In this document: positions 1 through 5,913 of the stretch, in pieces
Layout of the letters: each line of letters opens with the position of its first letter
Numbering within the stretch: the first letter of the stretch is position 1
Assembly: GCA_027030825.1 (NCBI GenBank)
Contig: JALVEM010000008.1
Coordinates: 1 to 5,913, forward strand
Length of the DNA stretch: 5,913 nucleotides
Direction of reading: 5' to 3'
From: Thiohalobacter sp.
Lineage (GTDB): Bacteria > Pseudomonadota > Gammaproteobacteria > Thiohalobacterales > Thiohalobacteraceae
Translations under genes and position numbers: made by a program
Notes under the pieces: model-generated
What the model was told of the DNA's origin: nothing
Database searches by the model: none
Seen by the model: only the letters and a program-made list of their open reading frames with translations

Positions 1-1
1 T

Positions 2-1474
2 CTGGCCGAACTGCTGCAGTCCGAAGCCGTCCGGCATCCGGAACCGGCCGCGCTGGCGCGCTGGTTTCGCAACCAGGTGGAAGCCCCCACCGAAGGCGAA
101 GAAAACATCCTGCGCCTGGAAGACGACCAGGATGCCGTGCGCATCCTCACCATCCACAAGGCCAAGGGGCTGGAGTTCCCGATCGTCTACCTGCCCTTCC
201 TGTGGAGCGCCACCCCGGTGAACGGAAAGCGCCTGCCGCATCTGTTCCATGACGGCGAGCGCTGGCGCATCGCCTTCGACAAGGACGACCAGGCCCTGGC
301 GCTGGCCGACCGGGAACGCCTGTCGGAAGACCTGCGCCTGCTGTATGTCGCACTCACGCGCGCCAGGACCAAGCTGTTCGCCTGGGCCGGCGCCGTGGGA
401 CAGGCCGCCGGCCGCAGCGCCTTCGACTGGATCCTGTATCCGGAACGCCACGAGGCCGTGGCCAGCGACGGCGAACTGTTCGAAACCGGCAGTTTCGGCA
501 AAAACGATCGGGAAGCCACGCTGAGCGACTGGCAGTTGCGGCTGAAACGCCTGGCGGACGAGAACGTCTGCATCGCAGAGCATCCGCCCGAGCCCGCGGC
601 ACGCGCCGTCGAACCGCCGGAAACCGAACCCCTGCAGCTCGCTCCCCTGCCGCCGCGCGTCGACGATCCCTGGCGCATCACCAGCTATTCCGGCATCCTG
701 CGCGGCGAGCACCGTGCGGCCGACTACGATGCCGACGAGGACGAACGTCTGGTCGCCTGGAGTGGCGTCGGCCGCGAATACTTCCCGCCCGGCGCGGCCA
801 CCGGCAACTTCCTGCACCGGCTGCTGGAGGAAACCGACTACACCCGGCCCGACTGGCAGACACGCCGCGCCCACATCGATCAGCTCCGGCTGCGCTACGG
901 CCTGCCGGCCCCCGAGGGCTGGTGGCCGCGGCTGGTCGAATGGATGGACGGGGTGCTCGCCGCGCAGCTGCCCGAAGGCGGCCGGCTCGCGGACATCGCC
1001 TTCATCGACCGCCTGCACGAGGCCCTGTTCCATTTCCGCGTGCGCGGCGCCCGCGAGGCGGAACTCAACGCCCTGCTGCGCGAGCACGGGATGGAACCGC
1101 TGGAGCAATGGGTGCCCGGCGGCCGGCTGGCGGGCCTGCTCACCGGCGCCGTGGACCTGATCTACCGCCGCGAGGGGCGCTACTACATCGCCGACTTCAA
1201 GAGCAACCTGCTGCCGGATTACGGACCGGCGCGGCTGCGCCAGGCCATGCTGGAGCGCCGCTACGACCTGCAGTACCTGCTCTACGCCACTGCCCTGCAC
1301 CGGCACCTGAGACTGCGTCTGCCGGACTATGACTACGATGCCCACTTCGGTGGCGTGCGTTACCTCTTCCTGCGCGGGATGCATCCCGATCATCCCGGCC
1401 AGGGCATTTTCGACGCACGGCCGCCCCGTGCGCTCATCGAGGGCTTCGATGCCCTGCTGGAAGGGGGCATGTAG
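2..1474 (+). CDS. recB: RecB, exodeoxyribonuclease V beta subunit (3' part; 5' end outside window)
   Basis: RecB is the 3'-5' helicase and nuclease subunit of RecBCD, which processes double-strand DNA ends for recombination and degrades linear DNA. The frame is open to the left edge, so 490 C-terminal residues are visible (E. coli RecB is about 1180). An internal GTG at 77 is not the real start. Superfamily 1 helicase motif V is at visible residues 48-59 (ILTIHKAKGLEF) and motif VI at 113-126 (LLYVALTRARTKLF). The C-terminal nuclease domain follows. It has the metal-binding His in GNFLHRLLEE (about residue 272), Asp 385 in GAVDLIYR, and Asp 398 and Lys 400 in IADFKSN, then YDLQYLLY. The spacing of these residues closely matches E. 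coli His956, Asp1067, Asp1080 and Lys1082, so the nuclease looks intact. The gene ends in TAG 43 nt before recD, consistent with co-transcription. Identification is firm. Confidence 0.97.
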   Translation: MAELLQSEAVRHPEPAALARWFRNQVEAPTEGEENILRLEDDQDAVRILTIHKAKGLEFPIVYLPFLWSATPVNGKRLPHLFHDGERWRIAFDKDDQALALADRERLSEDLRLLYVALTRARTKLFAWAGAVGQAAGRSAFDWILYPERHEAVASDGELFETGSFGKNDREATLSDWQLRLKRLADENVCIAEHPPEPAARAVEPPETEPLQLAPLPPRVDDPWRITSYSGILRGEHRAADYDADEDERLVAWSGVGREYFPPGAATGNFLHRLLEETDYTRPDWQTRRAHIDQLRLRYGLPAPEGWWPRLVEWMDGVLAAQLPEGGRLADIAFIDRLHEALFHFRVRGAREAELNALLREHGMEPLEQWVPGGRLAGLLTGAVDLIYRREGRYYIADFKSNLLPDYGPARLRQAMLERRYDLQYLLYATALHRHLRLRLPDYDYDAHFGGVRYLFLRGMHPDHPGQGIFDARPPRALIEGFDALLEGGM

Positions 1475-1517
1475 CGGTGGAGTATCATCTGCCCGACGGC
1501 CTGAACGGGGGCACGGC

Positions 1518-3305
1518 ATGGGGAAAGGCAGCTTCATGCAACAACTGATACGCTGGCGCGAGGAAGGCCGGATCTCGGCCCTGGACGCACGCTTCGGATC
1601 GTTTCTGGCAGAACGCAGCGGAAACGAGACCCTCGGGCTGCTCGGCGCAGTCACCAGCCACTTGCGCAGTCAGGGTCATGTCTGCCTGGATCCCCGGCTG
1701 CCGCCGGAAGACCTGCCCGGCCTCGAGCTCGAGTCCGCCTGGGCGGCCATTCAGACGCTCGACTCCCGTTGGCTGGGGCGCAGCACTGACCACTGGCATC
1801 CTCTGGTGCTGGACGAAGGCCGCCTCTACCTGGGACGACTGCACCGGGCGGAATGCCGAATCGCGGAACGCATCCTCGCCTGGAGCCGGATGCCGAACCG
1901 TCCGGCACCGGACCGCGAGGACATGGAGCGCCTGTTTCCGGAACCGGATCCGGGCTCTCTGCAACAGGCGCTGGCTGCGGTCGTGGCCATGTTGCGCCCC
2001 TGTACGCTCATCACCGGCGGCCCCGGCACCGGCAAGACCACGACCGTGCTCCGCATCCTGGCCCTGCACCTGCGGCAAAGGCCCGAACTGGCCATCCGAC
2101 TGCTGGCGCCCACCGGCAAGGCTGCCGCACGGCTCACCGAATCGCTGCAACAGGGCCGGTCACGCCTGCGTCTTCCCGGATTCGATCCCGCACGAATCCC
2201 CGACCGGGTCAGCACCGTGCACCGCTTCCTCGGCCTGGGCCGGGGGCGGCCCCGCTATCACCGGCATCGTCCTGCGCCCGTCGATCTCGTGGTACTGGAC
2301 GAAGCCTCCATGATCGACCTGGAAACCATGCAGCGGCTGCTCGACGCCTTGCCGAAGCATGCCGGCCTGATCCTGCTCGGTGACCCCGACCAGCTCGCCT
2401 CGGTCGAGGCCGGCAGTGTGCTGGCCGACCTGGTCGCCCCGGCAAGGGACGCCGCCTTCACGCGGGCCACCCGGGAGACCATTGCAGAGGCGGGCCTGCC
2501 GGTCGAACATCTCGAAGACGGAGACGTCCTGGACGACGGCCTGGTCCGGCTCACGCACAGTCACCGTTTCCCGTCAGAACGCGGTATCGGGAAACTGGCC
2601 GCCGCCGTGCGCCATGGCGATGCGGAATGGGCCTGCCTGCAGGAAATCGCCCGATCGAACCCGGAAATCGAGCTGCTCGAATGGCGGGGAGACAAGCTGC
2701 CTTCCGATGCCTTCGATGGTTTTCTCGAAGCGCTGGACAGCGCCAGGCACGCCGACGTCGAGGCAGCACTGGAGGCACTGGCAGATGCCCGCGTGCTCTG
2801 CGCCCTGCGCCGCGGGCCGGCCGGTGTCGAGATCCTGAATGCGACACTGGCGGAACGCCTGGGCCGTGCCGATGACCGGCATGCCCATGGCCGCCCCATC
2901 CTGGTGACGCGCAATGCCGCCGCACTAGGCGTCTACAACGGCGACATGGGGGTGCTGTGGGAATCGGCCGAACGCTCGAACCACGGGCGGCCCCGGTTGC
3001 ATGCCTGCTTCCTCTCGGAGTCCGGCAACCTGCGCCGGCTGCCGTTGCCCGAGCTGCCGGAGCACGAACCGGCCTACGCCATCACGGTGCACAAGTCCCA
3101 GGGATCGGAATACGACCGCATTCTGCTCGTTCTGCCGCCGGAACCGCATCCGCTCGTGACACGCGAACTCATCTACACGGCCCTGACCCGGGCCCGTACC
3201 TCGGTGCGCATCCTCGCCACGCCGGCGAGCTGGAACGAGGGAGTCACACGTCGCACGCAGCGCGCAAGTGGGTTGGCCGACCGGCTGCGCCGGCCAACCT
3301 CCTGA
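1518..3305 (+). CDS. recD: RecD, exodeoxyribonuclease V alpha subunit (5'-3' helicase)
   Basis: RecD is the fast 5'-3' helicase motor of RecBCD. The product is 595 residues from this ATG (E. coli RecD is 608). An N-terminal RecB-interacting region (about 1-150) comes first. Then come Walker A GGPGTGKT (167-174), motif Ia LLAPTGKAAARLTESL (195-210), STVHRFLG (232-239), Walker B VVLDEASMID (258-267), LLGDPDQLASVEAG (286-299) and THSHRF (346-351). Near the C-terminus are motif V ITVHKSQGSEYDRI (522-535) and motif VI IYTALTRART (552-561). All ATPase and helicase motifs are present. The reading frame is open further upstream, to 1329, but that part overlaps recB in another frame and is not coding. 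I chose the ATG at 1518 because a GGGGG run lies 6 nt upstream. The ATG at 1536 (MQQLIRW) has an AAAGG 7 nt upstream, starts closer to the E. coli N-terminus, and is almost equally plausible. The gene ends with TGA and faces a convergent gene 38 nt away. Confidence 0.96.
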   Translation: MGKGSFMQQLIRWREEGRISALDARFGSFLAERSGNETLGLLGAVTSHLRSQGHVCLDPRLPPEDLPGLELESAWAAIQTLDSRWLGRSTDHWHPLVLDEGRLYLGRLHRAECRIAERILAWSRMPNRPAPDREDMERLFPEPDPGSLQQALAAVVAMLRPCTLITGGPGTGKTTTVLRILALHLRQRPELAIRLLAPTGKAAARLTESLQQGRSRLRLPGFDPARIPDRVSTVHRFLGLGRGRPRYHRHRPAPVDLVVLDEASMIDLETMQRLLDALPKHAGLILLGDPDQLASVEAGSVLADLVAPARDAAFTRATRETIAEAGLPVEHLEDGDVLDDGLVRLTHSHRFPSERGIGKLAAAVRHGDAEWACLQEIARSNPEIELLEWRGDKLPSDAFDGFLEALDSARHADVEAALEALADARVLCALRRGPAGVEILNATLAERLGRADDRHAHGRPILVTRNAAALGVYNGDMGVLWESAERSNHGRPRLHACFLSESGNLRRLPLPELPEHEPAYAITVHKSQGSEYDRILLVLPPEPHPLVTRELIYTALTRARTSVRILATPASWNEGVTRRTQRASGLADRLRRPTS

Positions 3306-3320
3306 CAGCGTTCACCTCGT

Positions 3321-3333
3321 GACGAAGGTCGTC
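3321..3333. other. Small inverted repeat between convergent genes
   Basis: A 5-bp perfect stem, GACGA/TCGTC with a 3-nt loop AGG, lies in the 38-nt gap between the recD stop and the stop of the convergent exported-protein gene. Its position is where a bidirectional terminator would be expected. However, no T-run follows on either strand and the stem is short, so a terminator role is only a weak possibility. Confidence 0.2.
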
Positions 3334-3343
3334 CGTCCGGAAA

Positions 3344-3949
3344 TCACGACCGGCGGCGCGCCACGCCGATCAGCCCCACCAGACCCGAACCGAAAAGCCA
3401 AAGCGCCGCCGGAATCGGAACCGGTGTCACACGGAAGAAAAGGTCGCAGTCAGAAGCCGGGCTGCAATTTGAAAGTGTCTTGCTGGGATTGTAGAACATC
3501 TGGCCGCCGGTATAGCTGTCACTACCGTATCGTATGGCAATTTGATAGTCGCTGGCGGTCACGGCTGCCGTGTAGGTATCTCCCACGACCAGGTTCGTCC
3601 CGCCAAAGTCGAAATCGATGAAGACCGTCTCATACTCTCCCAGCGTGTTGAAAACAGGTGAAATATCCTTGGTCACCGAAGCCAGTACGGTTCCTCCGAT
3701 TCCGTTGCCCTGATAAAGGGTCATGGTCACATTACGATCCCCTGCAGGATTGGACGTGTAGCGCTGAAACTTGAATGCGATCTGACCCAGTGTTGCGTCT
3801 TCGGCGATGAAACTCTGACCTACCGGATCATAAGCGAATATGGCGATACTACCCAGAGGATTCGCCTCGTTCTGAATGATGGCGGCATTCACAGTGCTAC
3901 ACCCCAGAATCATGGCGATACTGCCATGGACAACATGCATCTTGCTCAT
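3344..3949 (-). CDS. Exported protein with PEP-CTERM-like (VPIPA) sorting tail
   Basis: This encodes a 201-residue secreted protein of unknown specific role, probably exported by Sec and then processed by an exosortase for surface or exopolysaccharide association. The start is set by ATG at 3949 with a strong AGGAGGAG upstream; a longer frame beginning with TTG at 4012 has no such site. Residues 1-22 form a weakly charged signal peptide, with plausible cleavage after VNA (20-22). An ILGC at 14-17 could be a poor lipobox. Residues 23-172 look like an all-beta domain rich in G, T, V and D, including GQSFIAEDATLGQIAFKF (44-61), TMTLYQGNGIGGTVLASV (75-92) and GDTYTAAV (123-130). That resembles choice-of-anchor or carbohydrate-binding-like sandwich domains, by pattern only. 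Two Cys (162, 168) may form a disulfide. The tail has VPIPA (177-181), a hydrophobic helix (WLFGSGLVGLIGVA, 184-197) and a terminal RRRS: the classic tripartite PEP-CTERM layout with the Pro-Glu-Pro motif altered. No exosortase gene is in the window. Confidence 0.85.
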   Translation of the reverse strand: MSKMHVVHGSIAMILGCSTVNAAIIQNEANPLGSIAIFAYDPVGQSFIAEDATLGQIAFKFQRYTSNPAGDRNVTMTLYQGNGIGGTVLASVTKDISPVFNTLGEYETVFIDFDFGGTNLVVGDTYTAAVTASDYQIAIRYGSDSYTGGQMFYNPSKTLSNCSPASDCDLFFRVTPVPIPAALWLFGSGLVGLIGVARRRS

Positions 3950-3956
3950 GACTTGA

Positions 3957-3964
3957 CTCCTCCT
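3957..3964 (-). promoter_or_regulatory. Ribosome binding site of the PEP-CTERM-like gene
   Basis: The minus strand reads AGGAGGAG here. Its AGGAGG core ends 9 nt before the ATG at 3949, and the trailing GGAG ends 7 nt before it. This near-perfect anti-Shine-Dalgarno match decides the start and rules out the upstream TTG frame. Confidence 0.8.
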
Positions 3965-4189
3965 GTCGATATTCTTGAATTGATGGACTGCGTCCTTGTG
4001 CTCGACAGGCAATTCCTTCGATCACGGAAAGATCGCCTTTCTCCCTGATTCGAGATCGGAAGCAACCCGGACATCCCGATCCATCGCACGATACCGATTA
4101 CCACAAATGCCGGGCTGCTGCGCAAGTTTCAGGCCTTCTCTTAACCCTGCCCGTGACAATTGCACTCTCACCGAAACTCCCGGCAACGG
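3965..4189. other. Intergenic region upstream of the PEP-CTERM-like gene
   Basis: About 225 nt lie between the stop of the HTH gene and the ribosome binding site of the exported-protein gene, enough for an independent promoter. I see no convincing sigma-70 hexamer pair on the minus strand and no good sigma-54 GG-N10-GC element. Short inverted repeats are present: CGATC/GATCG at 4019-4035 (5-bp arms, 7-nt loop), and the overlapping CGATCCATCG (4077-4086) and ATCGCACGAT (4083-4092). The last two could be operator half-sites, but such short motifs are expected by chance in DNA rich in GATC and CGAT. Confidence 0.35.
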
Positions 4190-4864
4190 TCACAGCCTGA
4201 CACCCATGTGCGCCCCTTTCCCGTTCATCGATGACAGGCGGGCAACATCCAGCAATGCCAGTGCATGTTTTTTCAGGATGGAAGAGAATGGACAAACCAA
4301 AGGATGCGGACCGAAGATTCTCTCGGATGCATGGCGGTAAGCCTCGATCGCTTCCTCGAACGATCCCCTGAAACGAAAGAGTCCAATGCCTGTACGATCG
4401 CGAAGCCTGCGCCCAGCTCGAGCGTGGACGAAATCCAGCTGCTCGCCAGTCAGGCGACAACGGAAACGCCGTTTGCATTCCTGCAACGTCCGGCGCCGAT
4501 CCTCCCGCCTGCCCAGCCCGTATCGGTTGCGAACCTTCTGAATGGTGACACCCGAGAGCGACAATCCTTCTTCATTGAGGAAGCTCGCCACACGATCGCA
4601 ACCCCAGGATGGATGCGCGAGTGACACCCGCAAAATCCTTTGGTGCATGCGGTCCGGAGTCACGCCGCGGATCGTAACATCGTGCTTCCTGCGATCACGC
4701 AGACCAGCCAGCCCGTCGGCCTCGTAGCGTCGCTTCCACTCGTAGAAGCGGGTGCGCGAGATTCGACTGCGCCGACAGGCTTCGCTAACGTTGCCCAACT
4801 GCCTTGCAAGCTGAATGACCTTCAGCCGTTGCCTTGCAACTGCATCTGGATCGTCTTCACTCAT
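4190..4864 (-). CDS. Helix-turn-helix protein with IS481-type N-terminus and no integrase core
   Basis: The product is 224 residues from the ATG at 4864; a GTG at 4876 would add four. Neither start has a good ribosome binding site. Residues about 14-62 form a first HTH (ARQLGNVSEACRRS, then RTRFYEWKRRYEADGLAGLRD). Residues about 71-118 form a second HTH-like unit (HPSWGCDRVASFLNEEG, then SGVTIQKVRNRYGLG). Both follow the N-terminal pattern of IS481-family transposases, as does LTGEQLDFVHARAGRRLRDR (138-157), the spot where those proteins read LTPEQ.AFIE...CFRERH. In that family an rve (DDE) catalytic domain of roughly 200 residues should follow. Here there is only a 67-residue tail with no DDE pattern, and the other minus-strand frames show none either. 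The tail (163-209) has EEAIEAYRHASERIFGPHP, faintly TPR-like. It could be a truncated transposase fused by chance to foreign sequence, or a domesticated DNA-binding regulator. No terminal inverted repeats or target duplications are visible. DNA binding is likely; transposition by this protein alone is not. Confidence 0.7.
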   Translation of the reverse strand: MSEDDPDAVARQRLKVIQLARQLGNVSEACRRSRISRTRFYEWKRRYEADGLAGLRDRRKHDVTIRGVTPDRMHQRILRVSLAHPSWGCDRVASFLNEEGLSLSGVTIQKVRNRYGLGRREDRRRTLQECKRRFRCRLTGEQLDFVHARAGRRLRDRTGIGLFRFRGSFEEAIEAYRHASERIFGPHPLVCPFSSILKKHALALLDVARLSSMNGKGAHMGVRL

Positions 4865-4865
4865 G

Positions 4866-4881
4866 ACACGGGGCACCGTGT
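4866..4881. promoter_or_regulatory. Inverted repeat overlapping the HTH gene start
   Basis: A perfect 6-bp inverted repeat, ACACGG/CCGTGT with a 4-nt spacer GGCA, lies directly upstream of the ATG at 4864 and contains the alternative GTG start at 4876. Its position would suit an autoregulatory operator for the HTH protein, or an RNA hairpin limiting translation of a gene that lacks a good Shine-Dalgarno site. A repeat of this length can also occur by chance. Confidence 0.35.
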
Positions 4882-4927
4882 GACTGATCGAAACGGCCCC
4901 TGTGTCTGCAGGCAGTGCAGGAAGCGC

Positions 4928-5041
4928 TTACAGCATCGCCACCCAGATCAGCACACCGAGGGTGATCAGGGCAACGAGGCCAATGGCCGCGGCAATGCAG
5001 TTGGTGCAGATCCTGCCCAGCTTGTGCGTGGCTTCGCTCAT
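4928..5041 (-). CDS. 37-residue single-pass membrane protein with CxxC motif
   Basis: This small gene is supported by an ATG at 5041 preceded by an exceptionally strong GGAGGAGGAG, and it ends in TAA. The product starts MSEATHKLGRICTNCIAA: a short polar N-terminal segment with a Cys-Thr-Asn-Cys at residues 12-15. An uninterrupted hydrophobic helix follows (about 16-37, containing AAAIGLVALITLGVLIW) and reaches the C-terminus, so it is a predicted one-pass membrane peptide. The basic K7 and R10 just before the helix suggest the N-terminus faces the cytoplasm. There is no CxxCH, so it is not a c-type haem site. The Cys pair at the membrane edge could bind a metal, form a disulfide or be acylated; none of this is shown. 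It lies 142 nt downstream of the SGNH hydrolase gene and 63 nt upstream of the HTH gene, all on the same strand. I do not recognise the family. Confidence 0.65.
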   Translation of the reverse strand: MSEATHKLGRICTNCIAAAIGLVALITLGVLIWVAML

Positions 5042-5044
5042 GGT

Positions 5045-5054
5045 CTCCTCCTCC
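5045..5054 (-). promoter_or_regulatory. Ribosome binding site of the 37-residue membrane protein
   Basis: The minus strand reads GGAGGAGGAG, offering an AGGAGG core 5 nt before the ATG at 5041 and a GGAGG 8 nt before it. It is the strongest translation signal in the window and the main reason to regard the short frame as a real gene. Confidence 0.75.
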
Positions 5055-5107
5055 AGGATTCTTCGTGCATCACCGGAATCTTGGCTTCCCTGCCGATCGG
5101 AATCCTG
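5054..5107 (-). other. Inverted repeat in the leader of the small membrane-protein gene
   Basis: On the minus strand CAGGATTC (5107-5100) and its exact complement GAATCCTG (5061-5054) are separated by 38 nt. The second arm abuts the ribosome binding site at 5045-5054. In RNA this could form a stem immediately 5' of the Shine-Dalgarno sequence. Arms of 8 bp in a 142-nt gap are suggestive but not beyond chance. The rest of this gap (5042-5183) is comparatively A/T-rich around 5120-5170. I see no clear promoter or terminator there. Confidence 0.3.
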
Positions 5108-5183
5108 AATTCAGTCAAGCGCAAAAACCATGAGATTTCAAGTGTTATTAAGCATATCCACGTATTAGGATCTGCTCATCACG

Positions 5184-5913
5184 TCAATTGACCACCAGCG
5201 TGAAATCCTGTGTAACCGTACCTTCGGTATTGGTTGCCTCCACGGTGATCGCATACTGCCCGGCAGCACCCGGTACCCATTTGATCAGGCCCGTGTCGGG
5301 ATGGATCTGCATCCCGGCAGGTGCCGACAGCAGACTGAACACCGGCGCCGGGTTGCCTGTTGCCTGCACCTGATAGACGTACCCGGACCCCACGGTAGCG
5401 GTGGTCACGGGCGTGGAAGTGATCTGTGGCGGAACGGCCGTGCAGACCGGCAGGAAGGAGGCCAGGCCGTCATACCACACCGGAACCATCTTGGCGAAAC
5501 CGTTCGCGTTCGGATGGATACCGTCACTCTCCATGTCGTCGACGTAGTTCAGCGCACTCTCCTGGTCCACCAGTGTTCCGCGACCGCCCGCAGCGATCCT
5601 GGCTGCATGGAGCGCAGCCACGTTGTCGTTGAACTGCGTCACCAGGGGATCGTTCGGCACCTTGTTGATGATGCGCGCCTGCACGATGGCGATCGTCGGA
5701 TCGAAGCCGTCGATGATGCTGTACAGGTTGGCCACCCCGTCACTGGAGGGATAGGGATAGCTCGGATCCTCGTTGGTGCCGATGTGAAGCAGGACCACAT
5801 CGGGAGGATTCATGGACAGCCATTGATCCAGGAAGGCGGCGATGTCCGAAGTCGTGTATCCGGAATGCCCTTCGTGATCTCGGTCGTATGCCCCTGAAGA
5901 ATCCTGCTGACTG
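5184..5913 (-). CDS. SGNH/GDSL-family hydrolase with C-terminal putative Ig domain (N-terminus outside window)
   Basis: The frame is open to the right edge, so 242 C-terminal residues are visible and the N-terminus, including the catalytic-Ser GDS(L) block I, is outside. SGNH hydrolases are Ser-His esterases, lipases or carbohydrate deacylases. Visible signatures are YDRDHEGHSGYTTSDIA (residues 9-25, block II region with its Gly), VVLLHIGTNE (39-48, block III with the oxyanion Asn at 47; an E replaces the commoner D) and DGIHPN (130-135, block V with catalytic Asp 130 and His 133). After a short linker from about 155, residues 162-242 form a beta-rich module (PPQITSTPVTTATVGSGYVYQV, split here only by description, through FTLVV). 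Its PAGMQIHPDTGLIKWVP and AGQYAITVEATN pattern is typical of He_PIG putative Ig domains, often used for surface or polysaccharide binding. Such proteins are usually exported, but the signal peptide would lie outside the window. No C-terminal sorting tail is present. Substrate unknown. Confidence 0.88.
   Translation of the reverse strand, partial: SQQDSSGAYDRDHEGHSGYTTSDIAAFLDQWLSMNPPDVVLLHIGTNEDPSYPYPSSDGVANLYSIIDGFDPTIAIVQARIINKVPNDPLVTQFNDNVAALHAARIAAGGRGTLVDQESALNYVDDMESDGIHPNANGFAKMVPVWYDGLASFLPVCTAVPPQITSTPVTTATVGSGYVYQVQATGNPAPVFSLLSAPAGMQIHPDTGLIKWVPGAAGQYAITVEATNTEGTVTQDFTLVVN

Noticed and set aside
1485..2150. A 221-codon minus-strand open frame inside recD
   Set aside because: It lies opposite the RecD N-terminal region in G/C-rich DNA, where long antisense frames are common, and has no protein-like motifs.
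3946..4074. A 42-residue minus-strand frame ending in an ATGA overlap with the CTERM-like gene
   Set aside because: No convincing ribosome binding site, low-complexity polar content and no recognisable motif. The overlap is a consequence of the ATGA sequence.
4098..4478. Possible continuation of an IS481 integrase domain in another minus-strand frame
   Set aside because: The frame shows no DDE pattern or other integrase motif. A simple frameshift does not explain the missing catalytic domain.
4906..4920. CTGCA/TGCAG inverted repeat after the small gene, as a terminator
   Set aside because: Only a 5-bp stem and no T-run follows on the minus strand. It does not meet the pattern of an intrinsic terminator.
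4190..4927. A complete insertion sequence around the HTH gene
   Set aside because: No terminal inverted repeats or flanking target duplication were seen, and the catalytic domain is absent.
5038..5070. A 10-residue frame (MHEESWRRRP) whose TGA overlaps the ATG of the 37-residue gene as ATGA
   Set aside because: It has no ribosome binding site of its own, and its Arg run is just the downstream Shine-Dalgarno sequence read as codons. It is most likely a by-product of that site.
4640..5191. A 183-codon plus-strand open frame across the HTH start, the small gene and the gap
   Set aside because: Antisense to better-supported genes, with no domain-like sequence, no ribosome binding site and Cys/His-rich content typical of a shadow frame.

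Overview
The window looks like a stretch of chromosome from a high-GC gammaproteobacterium. RecB and RecD closely resemble the E. coli proteins and lie in the usual recB-recD order. A neighbouring exported protein ends in a VPIPA-type PEP-CTERM-like sorting tail, which is common in environmental Gammaproteobacteria such as the Chromatiales and their relatives. I cannot assign a genus from the sequence alone.

Layout. (1) Positions 1-3305, plus strand: the 3' part of recB, cut by the left window edge, and then the complete recD, 43 nt downstream. Both are G/C-rich, with codons ending overwhelmingly in G or C. Their products are two subunits of the RecBCD helicase-nuclease; recC is expected further upstream. 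(2) Positions 3306-5913: everything on this side is on the minus strand, converges on recD and has a mixed, visibly less G/C-biased composition. Reading in the direction of transcription (right to left), it holds four genes. The first is the C-terminal part of an SGNH/GDSL hydrolase with a putative Ig (He_PIG-like) domain, cut by the right edge. The second is a 37-residue single-pass membrane protein with a very strong ribosome binding site. The third is a helix-turn-helix protein whose N-terminal two-thirds resembles IS481-type transposases but which has no integrase catalytic core. The fourth is a 201-residue exported protein with a PEP-CTERM-like tail.

The recBD pair is ordinary housekeeping DNA repair. 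The minus-strand side looks like an accessory region. Its four genes are separated by gaps of about 50-240 nt, show no obvious functional link and are probably not one tight operon. The two most unusual items are the truncated or repurposed IS481-like HTH protein, whose new C-terminal tail weakly recalls a kinesin-light-chain-type TPR, and the tiny CxxC membrane protein beside it. I found no RNA genes, CRISPR arrays, complete insertion sequences or convincing intrinsic terminators.
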